From an uncultured Oscillospiraceae bacterium (GTDB lineage Bacteria > Bacillota > Clostridia > Oscillospirales > Oscillospiraceae), in assembly GCA_904395865.1 (NCBI GenBank), contig CAJFNY010000013.1:1-58020 (forward strand): DNA of 58,020 bases, read 5' to 3'. The notes under the pieces are model-generated. The model worked only from the letters and a program-made list of their open reading frames with translations, had not been told where the DNA came from and did no database searches. Made by a program: the position numbers and the translations under genes. Every line of letters begins with the position of its first letter. The first letter of the stretch is position 1. This document shows positions 15,402-25,236 of the stretch, piece by piece.

Positions 15402-17762
15402 TTATGTCAGCTTCGTCATGTGGGCTCCTGCCGTGCGGGCCATGACGCGCTTCGTGCCGAGATCGTCGAACGCGATCTCCAGCAGCGCGTCGTTGCCCAT
15501 GGGCAGGACTGAGAGAATCATTCCCTTGCCGAAGGCCGTGTGGCGCACCATGTCGCCCTTCTGATACTGAACGCTCACCTGCGGCCGGCTGCCGGGCATC
15601 AGGGACGAGTAGTCCCGCCGCACAGGCCGGGGCTTCGGAGCCGCCGTCCGGACCGGCGCAGCCGTGCCGCTGCGCACCAGGCAGGTCTCGGGGATCTCCT
15701 CCAGGAACCGGGAAGGCCGGTTGACGCTGGTGCGGCCGTAGAGCATCCGCTGCCGGGCACAGGAGAGCGTCAGCGATTCCCGGGCGCGCGTGATGGCCAC
15801 GTAGCACAGCCGGCGCTCCTCCTCCATCTCCTCCGGCTCCCCGATGGCCCGGGTGCCGGGGAACAGCCCCTCCTCCATGCCTACCACGAACACGTGAGGG
15901 AACTCCAGGCCCTTGGCCGAATGCATCGTCATCATCACCACCGCATCGGCATTCTGGTCGTACTGCTCAATGTCGGTGTAAAGAGCGATCTCCTCCAGGA
16001 AGCCGTTGAGGGACGGCTCGTCCGTATTCTCCAGGTAGCTGAGGATGCTGGACCGGAGCTCGTGGACGTTCTCCGCGCGCGTACGGCTCTCCACGTCGTC
16101 CTTGGCTTCCAGCATGGCCAGGTAGCCGGTCCGCTGCAGCAGGGCGTCGTAGAACTCCGGCAGCGTCAGCTCATCCAGCAGGGCTGTGCAGCTCTCAATC
16201 AGCTCTGTAAAGGCCGCAAGCTTCCCGGCGGCCTTCTCCAGCGCCGGGTACTCCCGCGGATGGGAGAGCACGGCGTACAGGGATTTCCCGGAGGCGTCCG
16301 CCAGGCGGGTGGCCATCTCCAGCGTCCTGGGTCCGATGCCGCGGGGCGGATTGTTGACGATGCGCCGCAGGCGAAGATCATCTTCCCGGTTGTTGATGAC
16401 CGACAGGTACGCCAGCATGTCCTTGACCTCCGCCCGGTCGAAGAAGCGGGTGCCGCCGATGATCCGGTACGGGATACCGCTGCGCTTGCAGGCGTATTCC
16501 AGCGCGTTGGACTGAGCGTTCGTCCGATAGAGGATCGCATAGTCCCGGAACTGCTGCCCGCGGGAACGGGAAAGAATGTCGTTGGTGACGAAGCCGGCCT
16601 CATCCGATTCATTGAGGGCCTCGTACAGACGGATCTTCTCCCCCTGCCCGTTGTCCGTCCAAAGGTTCTTCCCCTTCCGGCCGCGGTTGTTGGCGATCAC
16701 TGCGTTGGCCGCATCAAGGATGTACTTGGTGGAACGGTAGTTCTGCTCCAGACGGATGACACGGGCACCGCGGTACTGCTGCTCAAATCCCAGAATGTTC
16801 TCGATGGAGGCGCCGCGGAAGCGGTAAATGCTCTGGTCGTCGTCACCCACCACGCAGATGTTCTCATAGCCGCCGGAAAGCAGCTGCGCCAGCAGGAACT
16901 GCAGGTGGTTCGTGTCCTGATACTCGTCGATGAGCACGTAGCGGAACTTCCGCTGGTAGTACGTCCGAACCTCCTCGTATTCCTGCAGCAGCTGCACCGT
17001 CAGCAGAATAATGTCGTCGAAGTCCACGGCGTTGGCCGCGCGCAGACGCTTCTGGTACTCCTGGTAGCAGCGGGCAATCTGCTCCATCCGGTAATCTCCG
17101 GAGGATTCGGCCGCAGAAGCGAATTCCTCCGGCATCTGCTGCCGGTCCTTGGCGCGGGAGATCCGGTTCAGGCAGAGCCGCGGCGGGAACACCTTTTCGT
17201 CCAGCTGCAGGTCCCGCAGGACGTCTTTCATGACACGCTCGGAGTCGGTGGTGTCGTAAATCGTAAAGCTCCGGGCGTAGCCCAGGCGGTCGATGTCCCG
17301 GCGCAGGATGCGGCAGCAGGCCGAGTGGAACGTCATGGCCCAGACGTCGTTGGCCTCCGGCCCCAGCATGTCCGCCAGGCGCTCCTTGAGCTGGTTGGCG
17401 GCCTTGTTCGTGAAGGTGATGGCGATGACGTTCCAGGGATTCGCCGGCTCCCAGGCGCAGAGGCGGTCGGCCTCCTCCTGCCGGGACGCATCCGGCTGGG
17501 CCGCATACGCCTCCAGGAAGGTCACGTCCGCCTCCGTCAGCCCCTCCGGCACCTCCCGGGAGTCGGAGCCGCTGCCGTAGCGCAAAAGGTTCGCAATCCG
17601 GTGGATCAGCACCGTCGTCTTGCCGGAGCCGGCGCCGGCCAGCAAAAGAAGCGGCCCCTCGGTGGTCAGGACCGCTTCCCGCTGCATGGGATTCAGCGCA
17701 TGGAACTGCGCGGCGATGACAGCCCGTCGGGCCGTTAAAAAGCGTTGGTGTAAGGTACTCAT
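15402..17762 (-). CDS. pcrA: ATP-dependent DNA helicase PcrA/UvrD
   Basis: This helicase of about 786 residues unwinds DNA 3' to 5' in repair and removes RecA filaments. Superfamily 1 motifs are complete: Walker A LLLLAGAGSGKTT, DEExx-type VLIDEYQDTNHLQ, CVVGDDDQSIYRFRGA, LEQNYRST, MTMHSAKGLEFPHVF and RRLCYVAITRARESL. The C-terminal tail carries the short tudor-like PcrA motif (YQKGDMVRHTAFGKGMIL). ATG 17762 follows GGGGGAA; the in-frame start 12 bases earlier has no site. It has an insertion of about 40 residues after motif I (residues 65-105). Confidence 0.96.
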   Translation of the reverse strand: MSTLHQRFLTARRAVIAAQFHALNPMQREAVLTTEGPLLLLAGAGSGKTTVLIHRIANLLRYGSGSDSREVPEGLTEADVTFLEAYAAQPDASRQEEADRLCAWEPANPWNVIAITFTNKAANQLKERLADMLGPEANDVWAMTFHSACCRILRRDIDRLGYARSFTIYDTTDSERVMKDVLRDLQLDEKVFPPRLCLNRISRAKDRQQMPEEFASAAESSGDYRMEQIARCYQEYQKRLRAANAVDFDDIILLTVQLLQEYEEVRTYYQRKFRYVLIDEYQDTNHLQFLLAQLLSGGYENICVVGDDDQSIYRFRGASIENILGFEQQYRGARVIRLEQNYRSTKYILDAANAVIANNRGRKGKNLWTDNGQGEKIRLYEALNESDEAGFVTNDILSRSRGQQFRDYAILYRTNAQSNALEYACKRSGIPYRIIGGTRFFDRAEVKDMLAYLSVINNREDDLRLRRIVNNPPRGIGPRTLEMATRLADASGKSLYAVLSHPREYPALEKAAGKLAAFTELIESCTALLDELTLPEFYDALLQRTGYLAMLEAKDDVESRTRAENVHELRSSILSYLENTDEPSLNGFLEEIALYTDIEQYDQNADAVVMMTMHSAKGLEFPHVFVVGMEEGLFPGTRAIGEPEEMEEERRLCYVAITRARESLTLSCARQRMLYGRTSVNRPSRFLEEIPETCLVRSGTAAPVRTAAPKPRPVRRDYSSLMPGSRPQVSVQYQKGDMVRHTAFGKGMILSVLPMGNDALLEIAFDDLGTKRVMARTAGAHMTKLT

Positions 17763-17790
17763 AGTTTCCCCCATCGTGAGCTTGATGGGT

Positions 17791-18534
17791 CTATTCTAGT
17801 ACATTTTTCCCCATTTGTCGAGGGCTTTCATCGATCTGCTCCCGCAGCGTCTGCAGCGCCTTCTTTTCAATCCGGGACACCTGCACCTGGGAGACGCCGA
17901 GAATTCTGGCAACCTTCTCCTGCGTCAGGCCGCGGAAGAACCGCAGATGGATCACAAGCCGCTCCCGTTCTCCCAGCCGGTCGATGGCCTCCCGCAGCGC
18001 AAGTCGTTCGATCAGCTGATCCTCCTGGCTGCCATCGGTCAGGACGGCCTCCAGCGTGAAGCCGTCCTCCCCGGTCTCCCGCTGGATGGACTCTGCGGAG
18101 GCGGTGGCCGTCTCTGCCGCGGCGATTTCCTCGGCAGTCAGCCCCGTCTCCTCCGCCAGCTCCGACAGGCCCGGCTCGCGGCCCAGCCGCCCGGTCAGCC
18201 GCTGACGGGCCATCTTGATGGCAGCGGCACGCTCCTTGACGCTGCGGCTGACCTTGACGGCGCCGTCGTCCCGCAGGAAGCGCCGGATCTCACCGGCGAT
18301 CTTCGGCACGGCGTACGTGGAAAACTGCGTGCCGTACTGCGTGTCGAAACCGGCCACGGCCTTGAGAAAGCCCAGGCACCCCAGCTGGTACAGGTCGTCG
18401 GCGTCGACGCCGCGGCCGAAATAGCGCCGGGCCACCGACCAGATGAGCCCGGAGTTTTCCACCACCAGCTGCTCACCGGCGGCGCGGTCTCCCTGCTGGG
18501 ATCGGAGAATCAGCTCCTCCAGGCAGCCGTTCAA
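17791..18534 (-). CDS. sigF: Forespore sigma factor SigF
   Basis: This 247-residue sigma factor directs the first forespore-specific transcription after asymmetric division. Region 2 is DADDLYQLGCLGFLKAVAGF with FSTYAVPKIAGEIRRFLRDD, and region 4 is LTQEKVARILGVSQVQVSRI. It is the last gene of the canonical spoIIA operon and overlaps spoIIAB by four bases. SpoIIAB holds it inactive until SpoIIAA is dephosphorylated by SpoIIE, which is not in the window. Confidence 0.97.
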   Translation of the reverse strand: MNGCLEELILRSQQGDRAAGEQLVVENSGLIWSVARRYFGRGVDADDLYQLGCLGFLKAVAGFDTQYGTQFSTYAVPKIAGEIRRFLRDDGAVKVSRSVKERAAAIKMARQRLTGRLGREPGLSELAEETGLTAEEIAAAETATASAESIQRETGEDGFTLEAVLTDGSQEDQLIERLALREAIDRLGERERLVIHLRFFRGLTQEKVARILGVSQVQVSRIEKKALQTLREQIDESPRQMGKNVLE

Positions 18535-18971
18535 GGCCGCTCTCCCCGCTGGACGATCCGGCGCTTCATATGTACGGTCGTCCCCTTTCCCGGCCGTGAC
18601 GTGACCCGGAGCTCGTTCATGAAGCTCTCCATGATCGTAAATCCCATGCCGGAACGCTCGGCGCCGCCCGTGGTGAACATGGGCTGGCGCGCGGCCTCCA
18701 CGTCCGGAATGCCGCGGCCGCGGTCACGGATCACCAGGTCCAGCACGCCGCCGGGCAGAATGCGCGCCCGCAGCGTGATGGTGCCGATCTCGTCGGGATA
18801 CGCATGCACGATGCAGTTCGTCACGGCCTCGGAGACGGCCGTCTTGATGTCCCCCAGCTCGTCCAGCGTCGGGTCCAGCTGCGCTGCGAAGCAGGCCACT
18901 GCCGCCCGCGCGAAGCTCTCGTTGACGGACCGGCTGGGAAAGGTCAGCTGCATCTGGTTTTCACACTTCAT
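18531..18971 (-). CDS. spoIIAB: Anti-sigma F factor and serine kinase SpoIIAB
   Basis: This 146-residue GHKL-fold kinase binds SigF and phosphorylates SpoIIAA. The ATP-binding boxes are intact: N box SEAVTNCIVHAYPDE, G1 RDRGRGIPDVEAA and G2 GMGFTIMESFMNEL. It overlaps both neighbours by four bases, giving tight stoichiometric coupling of the three products. Confidence 0.97.
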   Translation of the reverse strand: MKCENQMQLTFPSRSVNESFARAAVACFAAQLDPTLDELGDIKTAVSEAVTNCIVHAYPDEIGTITLRARILPGGVLDLVIRDRGRGIPDVEAARQPMFTTGGAERSGMGFTIMESFMNELRVTSRPGKGTTVHMKRRIVQRGERP

Positions 18972-19285
18972 CGTACCTCGCTCCTCTCGGTGATTTGAGT
19001 CAGTTTTTCGATGCCGGCGGCCTTCAGGACCTTCAGCGGCTGCGGCGGAATGTTCTGCAGCCGCACCTTGCCGTCCAGCTCCCGCATCCGCCGCACCGTG
19101 CTGATGACGATGGCGATGCCGCTGGAATCCATGAACGTCACATCCCGAAAGTCCAGCACGCAGACCGACGGCAGATACGAGTCGATTTTCCTGCCGACCG
19201 TCTGCATGGTCTCCTTGGCGCTGTGGTGGTCAATCTCACCGCTGAGGGCGATGGTCAGCTGCTTGTCCTGCAGAAAACTCGTCAC
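18968..19285 (-). CDS. spoIIAA: Anti-anti-sigma factor SpoIIAA
   Basis: This 105-residue STAS-domain protein releases SigF by capturing SpoIIAB. The phosphorylated serine lies in VTFMDSSGIAIVIS (Ser54/Ser55). I chose GTG 19285 because GGAAGGAAGGA lies at the correct distance; the open frame extends back to 19363, but through a terminator hairpin and without a ribosome-binding site. It is the first gene of the spoIIA operon. Confidence 0.95.
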   Translation of the reverse strand: MTSFLQDKQLTIALSGEIDHHSAKETMQTVGRKIDSYLPSVCVLDFRDVTFMDSSGIAIVISTVRRMRELDGKVRLQNIPPQPLKVLKAAGIEKLTQITERSEVR

Positions 19286-19302
19286 GGCTGTTCCTTCCTT
19301 CC

Positions 19303-19346
19303 GCAAAAAAGTGGGCGCACACGGAGAAAATCCTCCGTGTGCGCCC
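19303..19346 (-). terminator. Intrinsic terminator immediately upstream of spoIIAA
   Basis: A 14-bp perfect stem (GGGCGCACACGGAG with its complement, six-base loop) is followed on the minus strand by ACTTTTTTGCGG and, at once, the spoIIAA ribosome-binding site. It could terminate the upstream DUF6440 transcript or act as an attenuator. A TATAAT occurs at 19352-19347, right at its 5' edge. Confidence 0.65.
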
Positions 19347-19456
19347 ATTATAGTGTTTTTCAAAAAAAGATGCTGTCGAAGCCCGAGAGCGCCGTGGGAA
19401 ATCGGCGGCGGTTTTCCGGTTTCTTCCGGTTTTCCCAGGCGTTCCCTGGGCAGTCC

Positions 19457-19630
19457 TTACCCGAGGCGTTGCGGCGTTACGACCGGCTTCCCGTCTTTAT
19501 CCAGCAGCGGCGTAAAGCCGGCTGCGTTTCCGTTCCGGTGAAAGACGTAGTTCACGCCGGTCTCCGTGTCTACCCAGATCTCGATCACATCGATCGTGCC
19601 CTGCTGATATACCTTCTGGAACCGTTCCAC
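19457..19630 (-). CDS. Small DUF6440-type protein (57 residues)
   Basis: This gene is too short for most gene callers. It starts with GTG 19630 after GGAGGAAGGATCT, an excellent ribosome-binding site, and ends at TAA 19457. The protein begins VERFQKVYQQG and contains IEIWVDTETGVNYVF and GFTPLLDKDGKPVV, the pattern of DUF6440 proteins widespread in Clostridia. It has no membrane segment or cysteines. The function is unknown. It lies between valS and the spoIIA operon. Confidence 0.85.
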   Translation of the reverse strand: MERFQKVYQQGTIDVIEIWVDTETGVNYVFHRNGNAAGFTPLLDKDGKPVVTPQRLG

Positions 19631-19691
19631 AGATCCTTCCTCCTTCGCGTCTCTTCCGATCCGGTCTTCAAAAGCCGTCTGCGTGCCGGCG

Positions 19692-22328
19692 TTACTTTTT
19701 CAGGCGCTTCTCAGCCTCCGTCAGCTGGGCGATCAGCGCACGGGCCTTCTCCGCCTTCTCGCGCTCCGTGTTGACCACCTGCTCCGGCGCGCGGGAAACG
19801 AAGTTCTCGTTGGCCAGCTTGCCTTCGGCGGCGGCCAGGGCCTTGCGGGCCTTCTCCAGTTCGCCGGCGATCCGCTGCAGCTCCTTCTCCACGTCCACCA
19901 GCTGGTCCATGGGGATGAACAGCTCGGCGTCGGCCGTGACGCACGAGACCATGTCCTCGTGGCCCTCCGGCTCGCTGTCGCAGAGGATCACCCGGTCGGC
20001 ATACGCCAGGCGCGTGATGAACGCGGCGCCCTGGCGGAAGGTGTCCGGCTGGGCCGTCACCACGTACAGCGTGGACTTCCGGGACGGCGGCACATTCATC
20101 TCCGCCCGGCGGTTACGGACGGCGCGAATGGCGTTCATGATCGACTCCATGGCCGCCTCCTCCTGGGGGAAGGCCAGATCGTCGCGGTACCGGGGCCACT
20201 GCTGCACCATGATGCTGTCGCCCTCATGGGGGATCGCCTGCCAGATCTCCTCGGTGATGAACGGCATGAAGGGGTGCAGCAGCTTCAGGAACTGGTCCAG
20301 CACGTACAGCAGCACCTTCTGGGCCACCAGCTTGGCGCCGTCGTCCTCGGCGTACAGGCGCGCCTTCGTCAGCTCAATATACCAGTCGCAGTAGTCGTCC
20401 CAGATGAAGTCGTAGACCTTCTGCACGGCGATGCCCAGCTCGTACTTGTCCAGGTTCTCCGTGACCTCGGCCGTCAGGGTGTTGAGCCGGGAGAGGATCC
20501 ACTTGTCCGCCAGCTCCAGCTCGGAGGCCGCAGGCAGCTCGTTCTTCTCCAGCTTCAGGTTCATCAGCACGTAGCGGCTGGCGTTCCAGATCTTGTTGGC
20601 GAAGTTGCGCATGGCCTCGCAGCGCTCCACGTAGAAGCGCATGTCGTTGCCCGGCGAGTTGGCCGTGACCATGTTCATCCGCAGGGCGTCGGAGCCGTAG
20701 CGGTCAATCATCTCCAGCGGGTCGATGCCGTTGCCCAGGGACTTGGACATCTTCCGGCCCTTGTCGTCCCGGACGAGGCCGTGAATCAACACCGTGTGGA
20801 ACGGCGGCTTCCCGGTGTGCTCACAGCCGGAGAAGATCATCCGGGCCACCCAGAAGAAGATGATGTCGTAGCCGGTGACGAGCACGTCGGTGGGATAGAA
20901 ATACCGGTAGTCCGGCGAGTCGGTGTCCGGCCAGCCCAGCGTCTCAAAGGGCCAGAGGGCCGAGGAGAACCAGGTGTCCAGCACGTCCTCGTCCCGGGTG
21001 ATGTTCCTGCTGCCGCACTGCTCGCAGCAGACGGCGTCCTCGCGGGAGACCGTCATGTGGCCGCAGTCGGCGCAGTACCAGGCCGGGATCTGGTGGCCCC
21101 ACCAGAGCTGGCGGGAGATGCACCAGTCGCGGCAGTTCTCCATCCAGTTGGTGTACGTCTTCGTGAAGCGCTCCGGGACGAAGCGCGTCTCGCCGGAGTT
21201 GACGCAGTCCAGCGCCGCCTTGGCCAGGGGCTGCATCTTCACGAACCACTGGGCCGAAATGATGGGCTCCACGTCGTTATGGCAGCGATAGCAGGTGCCC
21301 ACGTTGTGGGCGTGGTCCTCCACCTTCACCAGATAGCCCTGGGCCTCCAGGTCGGCCACGATGGTCTTCCGGGCCTCGTACCGATCCATGCCCTGGTACT
21401 TGCCGCCGAATTCGTTTACCTTGCCCTCGTCGTCCAGGACGCGGACGACCTCCAGGTTGTGCCGCAGGCCTACCTCGAAGTCGTTGGGGTCGTGGGCCGG
21501 CGTCATCTTGACGCAGCCGGTGCCGAACTCCATGTCCACGTACTCGTCGGCGACGATGGGGATCTCCTTGTTGACCAGCGGCAGGATGCACGTCTTGCCG
21601 ACGATGTCGCGGTACCGCTCGTCATTGGGGTTGACGGCCACGCCCGTGTCGCCCAGCATGGTCTCCGGGCGGGTGGTGGCGATGATGACGTCGCCGGAGC
21701 CGTCCGTCAGCGGGTAGCGCAGGTGCCACATGTGGCCCGGCTTGTCCACGTACTCCACCTCGGCGTCGGACAGAGCTGTGACGCAGTGGGGGCACCAGTT
21801 GATGATGCGGCTGCCCTTGTAGATGAGCCCCTTCTCGTACAGGCTGACGAATACCTCACGTACGGCCTTGGAGCATCCCTCGTCCATGGTGAAGCGGGCC
21901 CGGTCCCAGTCGCAGGAGGCGCCCAGCTTCTTCTGCTGCTCGACGATGCGGTTGCCGAACTTGTTCTTCCAGTCCCAGACCTTTTCCAGGAACTTCTCGC
22001 GGCCCAGGTCGTAGCGGGTCAGGCCCTCCTTGCGGAGCTCCTCCTCCACCTTGATCTGCGTGGCGATGCCGGCATGGTCCACGCCGGGCACCCACAGGGC
22101 TGCATACCCCTCCATGCGCTTGAAGCGGATCAGCACGTCCTGCAGCGCCGCGTCCATGGCATGGCCCATGTGCAGCTGCCCGGTGACGTTGGGCGGCGGC
22201 ATGACGATGGTGAAGGGCTTCTTCTCCGGATCCCGCTCCGTGTGGAAGTAGCCGCCCTGCATCCACATGTCGTAGATGCGGCTCTCCACCTCCCGGGGCT
22301 CGTAGACCTTGGACAGTTCTTTTGCCAT
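19692..22328 (-). CDS. valS: Valyl-tRNA synthetase
   Basis: This class I aminoacyl-tRNA synthetase of 878 residues charges tRNA-Val. The HIGH motif appears as [17 protein letters not shown], the KMSKS loop as [14 protein letters not shown], and the editing domain lies between them. A zinc-type CADCGH/CCEQC pair is visible near residue 430, and a coiled-coil tRNA-binding arm ends the protein. ATG 22328 follows CAGGAG; the in-frame GTG at 22361 lies beside the T-box terminator and lacks a site. Expression is controlled by the valine T-box leader upstream. Confidence 0.97.
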   Translation of the reverse strand: MAKELSKVYEPREVESRIYDMWMQGGYFHTERDPEKKPFTIVMPPPNVTGQLHMGHAMDAALQDVLIRFKRMEGYAALWVPGVDHAGIATQIKVEEELRKEGLTRYDLGREKFLEKVWDWKNKFGNRIVEQQKKLGASCDWDRARFTMDEGCSKAVREVFVSLYEKGLIYKGSRIINWCPHCVTALSDAEVEYVDKPGHMWHLRYPLTDGSGDVIIATTRPETMLGDTGVAVNPNDERYRDIVGKTCILPLVNKEIPIVADEYVDMEFGTGCVKMTPAHDPNDFEVGLRHNLEVVRVLDDEGKVNEFGGKYQGMDRYEARKTIVADLEAQGYLVKVEDHAHNVGTCYRCHNDVEPIISAQWFVKMQPLAKAALDCVNSGETRFVPERFTKTYTNWMENCRDWCISRQLWWGHQIPAWYCADCGHMTVSREDAVCCEQCGSRNITRDEDVLDTWFSSALWPFETLGWPDTDSPDYRYFYPTDVLVTGYDIIFFWVARMIFSGCEHTGKPPFHTVLIHGLVRDDKGRKMSKSLGNGIDPLEMIDRYGSDALRMNMVTANSPGNDMRFYVERCEAMRNFANKIWNASRYVLMNLKLEKNELPAASELELADKWILSRLNTLTAEVTENLDKYELGIAVQKVYDFIWDDYCDWYIELTKARLYAEDDGAKLVAQKVLLYVLDQFLKLLHPFMPFITEEIWQAIPHEGDSIMVQQWPRYRDDLAFPQEEAAMESIMNAIRAVRNRRAEMNVPPSRKSTLYVVTAQPDTFRQGAAFITRLAYADRVILCDSEPEGHEDMVSCVTADAELFIPMDQLVDVEKELQRIAGELEKARKALAAAEGKLANENFVSRAPEQVVNTEREKAEKARALIAQLTEAEKRLKK

Positions 22329-22368
22329 CTTCTTCAACTCCTGTTCGTTGTTCGCAGTCACGGGCGCG

Positions 22369-22397
22369 AAAAAAGCCCGGCAGCCGAAGCTGCCGGG
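22369..22397 (-). terminator. T-box terminator of valS
   Basis: CCCGGCAGC and GCTGCCGGG close a four-base loop and are followed by six U on the minus strand. Confidence 0.85.
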
Positions 22398-22610
22398 ACG
22401 AAAAGACCTTCCGCGGTACCACCCGGATTCCCGCCGCAGCGGGCAACTTGCGCCTCTGTAACGGGAGGACCCGTGCCGGCCTACTGCAACCGTTCAGCCG
22501 TCCGCTCCGGGGCGACGTTCGGAGGCCGGGACCCGCAGGCTCGCACCGGCCGCCTGCTCTCTGAAAGGCCCAAACTTCCTACTCTTCCCCTTCACCGCGT
22601 TTGCGATATT
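22369..22610 (-). ncRNA. T-box leader (valine) of valS
   Basis: The minus-strand leader has the invariant T-box core TGGTACCGCGG (complement at 22411-22421) followed by a terminator. In stem I, GAAC is followed by GTC (22516-22514), a valine codon in the specifier position, preceded by the AGTA and AGAGAG elements. Uncharged tRNA-Val should stabilise the antiterminator and raise valS expression. Confidence 0.93.
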
Positions 22611-22616
22611 GTGGTT

Positions 22617-22645
22617 ATCATACACGATTCTTCCCGGTTTGTCAA
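22617..22645 (-). promoter_or_regulatory. Promoter of the valS T-box transcript
   Basis: Consensus TTGACA, 17 bases, TATGAT on the minus strand, just ahead of the T-box. The remaining intergenic DNA to 22861 is AT-rich. It contains ACATCAC (22772-22778) facing GTGATGT (22806-22812), a possible operator of the ABC operon, but no promoter I can fix. Confidence 0.75.
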
Positions 22646-22861
22646 CAAAACTGTCTGAGACTGTCCCTTTTACAAAGAATAAATTCGAAGGAAGATTTCA
22701 GAAATATTCTGTCCGATCTTCTATATCATAAATGCCATTTTTGTGTTTAACTAAAATAAATTGTTGTAGTGACATCACGCTGCGAAGCGTCCAATGGCGT
22801 GAAAAGTGATGTACGCAGAAATGCGACATTATAAAAAATCTCAAGAGGAGGAACAACACAA

Positions 22862-24247
22862 ATGAAAAAGGCACTCTGGATCCCGCTGCTCATTCTAGCA
22901 CTCCTGTTATTTGTGTTTACAGGCTGCTCATCCGCTTCCGATTCCACAGAGACGCCTCCGGATGCCACCACCGGCGATCAGTCAGGCGATACCACGGGCG
23001 ACAGCGAATCCACCGGCAATACGCAGGAAGATGTCACACTGACTGCGTGGTACTATTTTGAAGAGGGTACGGCCGAATGGTACCAAGCCTGGGCAGACGC
23101 AGTTAACGAAACTTACCCCTGGATCACGGTTGAACTCGAAGAACTGCCGTACGACTCCGGCCCGGAGAAGTTTACTGTCGCCTGCGCGACCAACACCACA
23201 CCGGACCTGTATTTTGACGGGTTTTCTCGAATCAGTCCCGCTGTTTACGGCGATCTTTGCTTGGATGTGACGGATGTTGTGACTGAGCATCAGGATGTGT
23301 TCCTGGGTGAAATCAAGGATGGCGTCGTTGACGGCAAAAACTTCTACATTCCACTCCAGGATGGAGGTGGCTACGCCATCACGGTCAACATGACTCTGGC
23401 CGAGGAGTTGGGCGTTACGGATATGCTGCCCGAAGACTGGACCCAATGGTCTTATGATGACTATCTGGAAATCTGCCGCGCTGCCAAGGCTGCGGATCCC
23501 TCCATTTATCCGACTGCGCTGTATGCAGGATCTTCTTCCGCGGACGCTGCGTACTACAACCTTTTCATCGCTAATGGCGTCGAGCTGGTGAATGAAGACA
23601 ACACTGCCGCGTTCAATACCCCGGAAGCGCTAGAGGTGCTGGAGTTCCTGAAAACTATCATTGATGAAGAACTCTGCGCCGGCGGCCCCGCCACGACGGT
23701 TGCCGAGGATATATTTGAATACTGGAGTGCCGGGCGGCTCCTGTTCTGCATGCCCACCGCATTTTCCAACGCCGCATCGTTCTACGCCAACATGGAGGCC
23801 GGAAATTCCGCTGTGTTTGATTTCAAACTGCTCGCAGCTCCCACCTCCGCTGGCGACTACTCCCCCGATTGCGTCACTTGGGGCACTTACGGTGTCTGTG
23901 CTTTCAAGAACAACGGTAATGACGAAGCCATTAAACTGGCATTGGGTGTAATGCTGGAAGATCCAATGTATCAAAACGGCATCGTCAACGCCATTGGCAA
24001 AATGAGTCTTCTGAACAACACCACTATAAACTACCCCACGGAGGAACTGACGGAGATCATGGAGCAGGGCGCGGAGTACAGCGCAAATTATGCCCGCAGT
24101 GATTTCGGTATTCTGGAATCTTGGTGGACGGACTTCCGTGAGACCTTCTATCCGCAGTTACAGGATTTCTATGTGGGCAACATTGACGCGCAGACAATGC
24201 TGGACACCTGGGAAGCCGGCGCGAATGGCGTGCTCGGTGCTCAGTAA
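22862..24247 (+). CDS. Sugar ABC transporter substrate-binding lipoprotein
   Basis: This 461-residue extracellular solute-binding protein (family 1) has a lipoprotein signal peptide with lipobox FTGCSS, a Ser/Thr/Asp-rich linker to about residue 60, and the mature domain (LTAWYYFEEGTAEWYQAWAD). Strong AGGAGG precedes the ATG. Two MalF/MalG-type permease genes follow; the ATPase is missing and is probably a shared MsmK/MsmX-type protein. The sugar is unknown because no glycosidase or regulator is nearby. Base composition is lower in GC than in neighbouring genes. Confidence 0.92.
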   Translation: MKKALWIPLLILALLLFVFTGCSSASDSTETPPDATTGDQSGDTTGDSESTGNTQEDVTLTAWYYFEEGTAEWYQAWADAVNETYPWITVELEELPYDSGPEKFTVACATNTTPDLYFDGFSRISPAVYGDLCLDVTDVVTEHQDVFLGEIKDGVVDGKNFYIPLQDGGGYAITVNMTLAEELGVTDMLPEDWTQWSYDDYLEICRAAKAADPSIYPTALYAGSSSADAAYYNLFIANGVELVNEDNTAAFNTPEALEVLEFLKTIIDEELCAGGPATTVAEDIFEYWSAGRLLFCMPTAFSNAASFYANMEAGNSAVFDFKLLAAPTSAGDYSPDCVTWGTYGVCAFKNNGNDEAIKLALGVMLEDPMYQNGIVNAIGKMSLLNNTTINYPTEELTEIMEQGAEYSANYARSDFGILESWWTDFRETFYPQLQDFYVGNIDAQTMLDTWEAGANGVLGAQ

Positions 24248-24313
24248 ACCTCGCACTACACAGATCGGGGAGCTGAAATCTTCAGCTCCCCGATCAGAGA
24301 GGAGGATCGTTGG

Positions 24314-25222
24314 ATGCGCAGGTCAAATGCTCGCACTGTTCACATGCATTCTCTGGAGCGCAGAAAATCCATGTGGGCCTACCTGTTCCTGCTGCCTTGG
24401 TTCGTCATGTTCTGTGTGTTTTACGCATATCCGTTCGTCTATGGAATCGTCGTCTCCTTTACAGACTTTACGCTTGGCAGCATGAAGTGGAATGGCCTGC
24501 AAAACTACCGCCAGATTTTTTCTGACTATGCATTCTGGCGCAGCTTGCTGGGAACTGTTTGCTACTGTGCCATCATCATCCCACTAGAGGTATTCATTCC
24601 CTTGTGGGCGGCCAACACACTGCGCCCACATGGCAGAGTATTCAACACTCTGACAAAGCTGCTATTCTATATTCCAGGAATTGTCTGCTCCGTAGTTATG
24701 GTAATCGTATGGAAATTCATCCTGTCTCCTGGTTCTGGGCTGTTGAACGATCTCCTGATAAAGCTTGAAATCACTGGCTTCTCGATCTTTGACCAGGCCG
24801 TCACCTCTATCCCGGTCATGTCGCTTATGATTGTTTTTACCTGTCTAGGTAGCAATCTGATTATCTATTGCGCTGCCATAAACGGCATTCCAGCCATGTA
24901 TTATGAGGCGGCAGAGCTCGACGGTGCAACGCGCAGGCAACAGTTTCACAAAGTCACCATTCCGATGGTGCATTCGACTGTCATCTACGTGCTCGTGACC
25001 TCCACCATTGCGACGCTGCAGGTGTTCGTGATCCCGCAACTGATGACCGGCGGTGGCCCCAATTACACCAGCTCGTCGCTGCTGATGATGATCTATAATA
25101 GTGCTTTTGTGGGGGGACAGTTCGGCTACGCTTCCGCAATCGGTGTGATGCTGTTTATCATCACCGCACTTGTTGCGGTTGTCCAGTTCCGGATCATGCG
25201 CCGCGATCAAATTGAATATTAG
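24314..25222 (+). CDS. Sugar ABC transporter permease (MalF/UgpA type)
   Basis: This 302-residue permease has six predicted membrane segments (first MWAYLFLLPWFVMFCVFYAY) and the EAA loop YEAAELDGATRRQQFHKVTI that contacts the ATPase. The gene starts after GAGAGGAGG; an earlier in-frame start is not needed. It is part of the operon with the binding protein and the second permease. A cytoplasmic N-terminus of about 20 basic residues precedes the first helix. Confidence 0.93.
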   Translation: MRRSNARTVHMHSLERRKSMWAYLFLLPWFVMFCVFYAYPFVYGIVVSFTDFTLGSMKWNGLQNYRQIFSDYAFWRSLLGTVCYCAIIIPLEVFIPLWAANTLRPHGRVFNTLTKLLFYIPGIVCSVVMVIVWKFILSPGSGLLNDLLIKLEITGFSIFDQAVTSIPVMSLMIVFTCLGSNLIIYCAAINGIPAMYYEAAELDGATRRQQFHKVTIPMVHSTVIYVLVTSTIATLQVFVIPQLMTGGGPNYTSSSLLMMIYNSAFVGGQFGYASAIGVMLFIITALVAVVQFRIMRRDQIEY

Positions 25223-25236
25223 AGGGAGGGACATGA

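Noticed and set aside
19683-22658. 991-codon plus-strand open frame
   Set aside because: It lies opposite valS and its T-box and has Val/Leu/His-rich shadow composition. ValS on the minus strand has all motifs.
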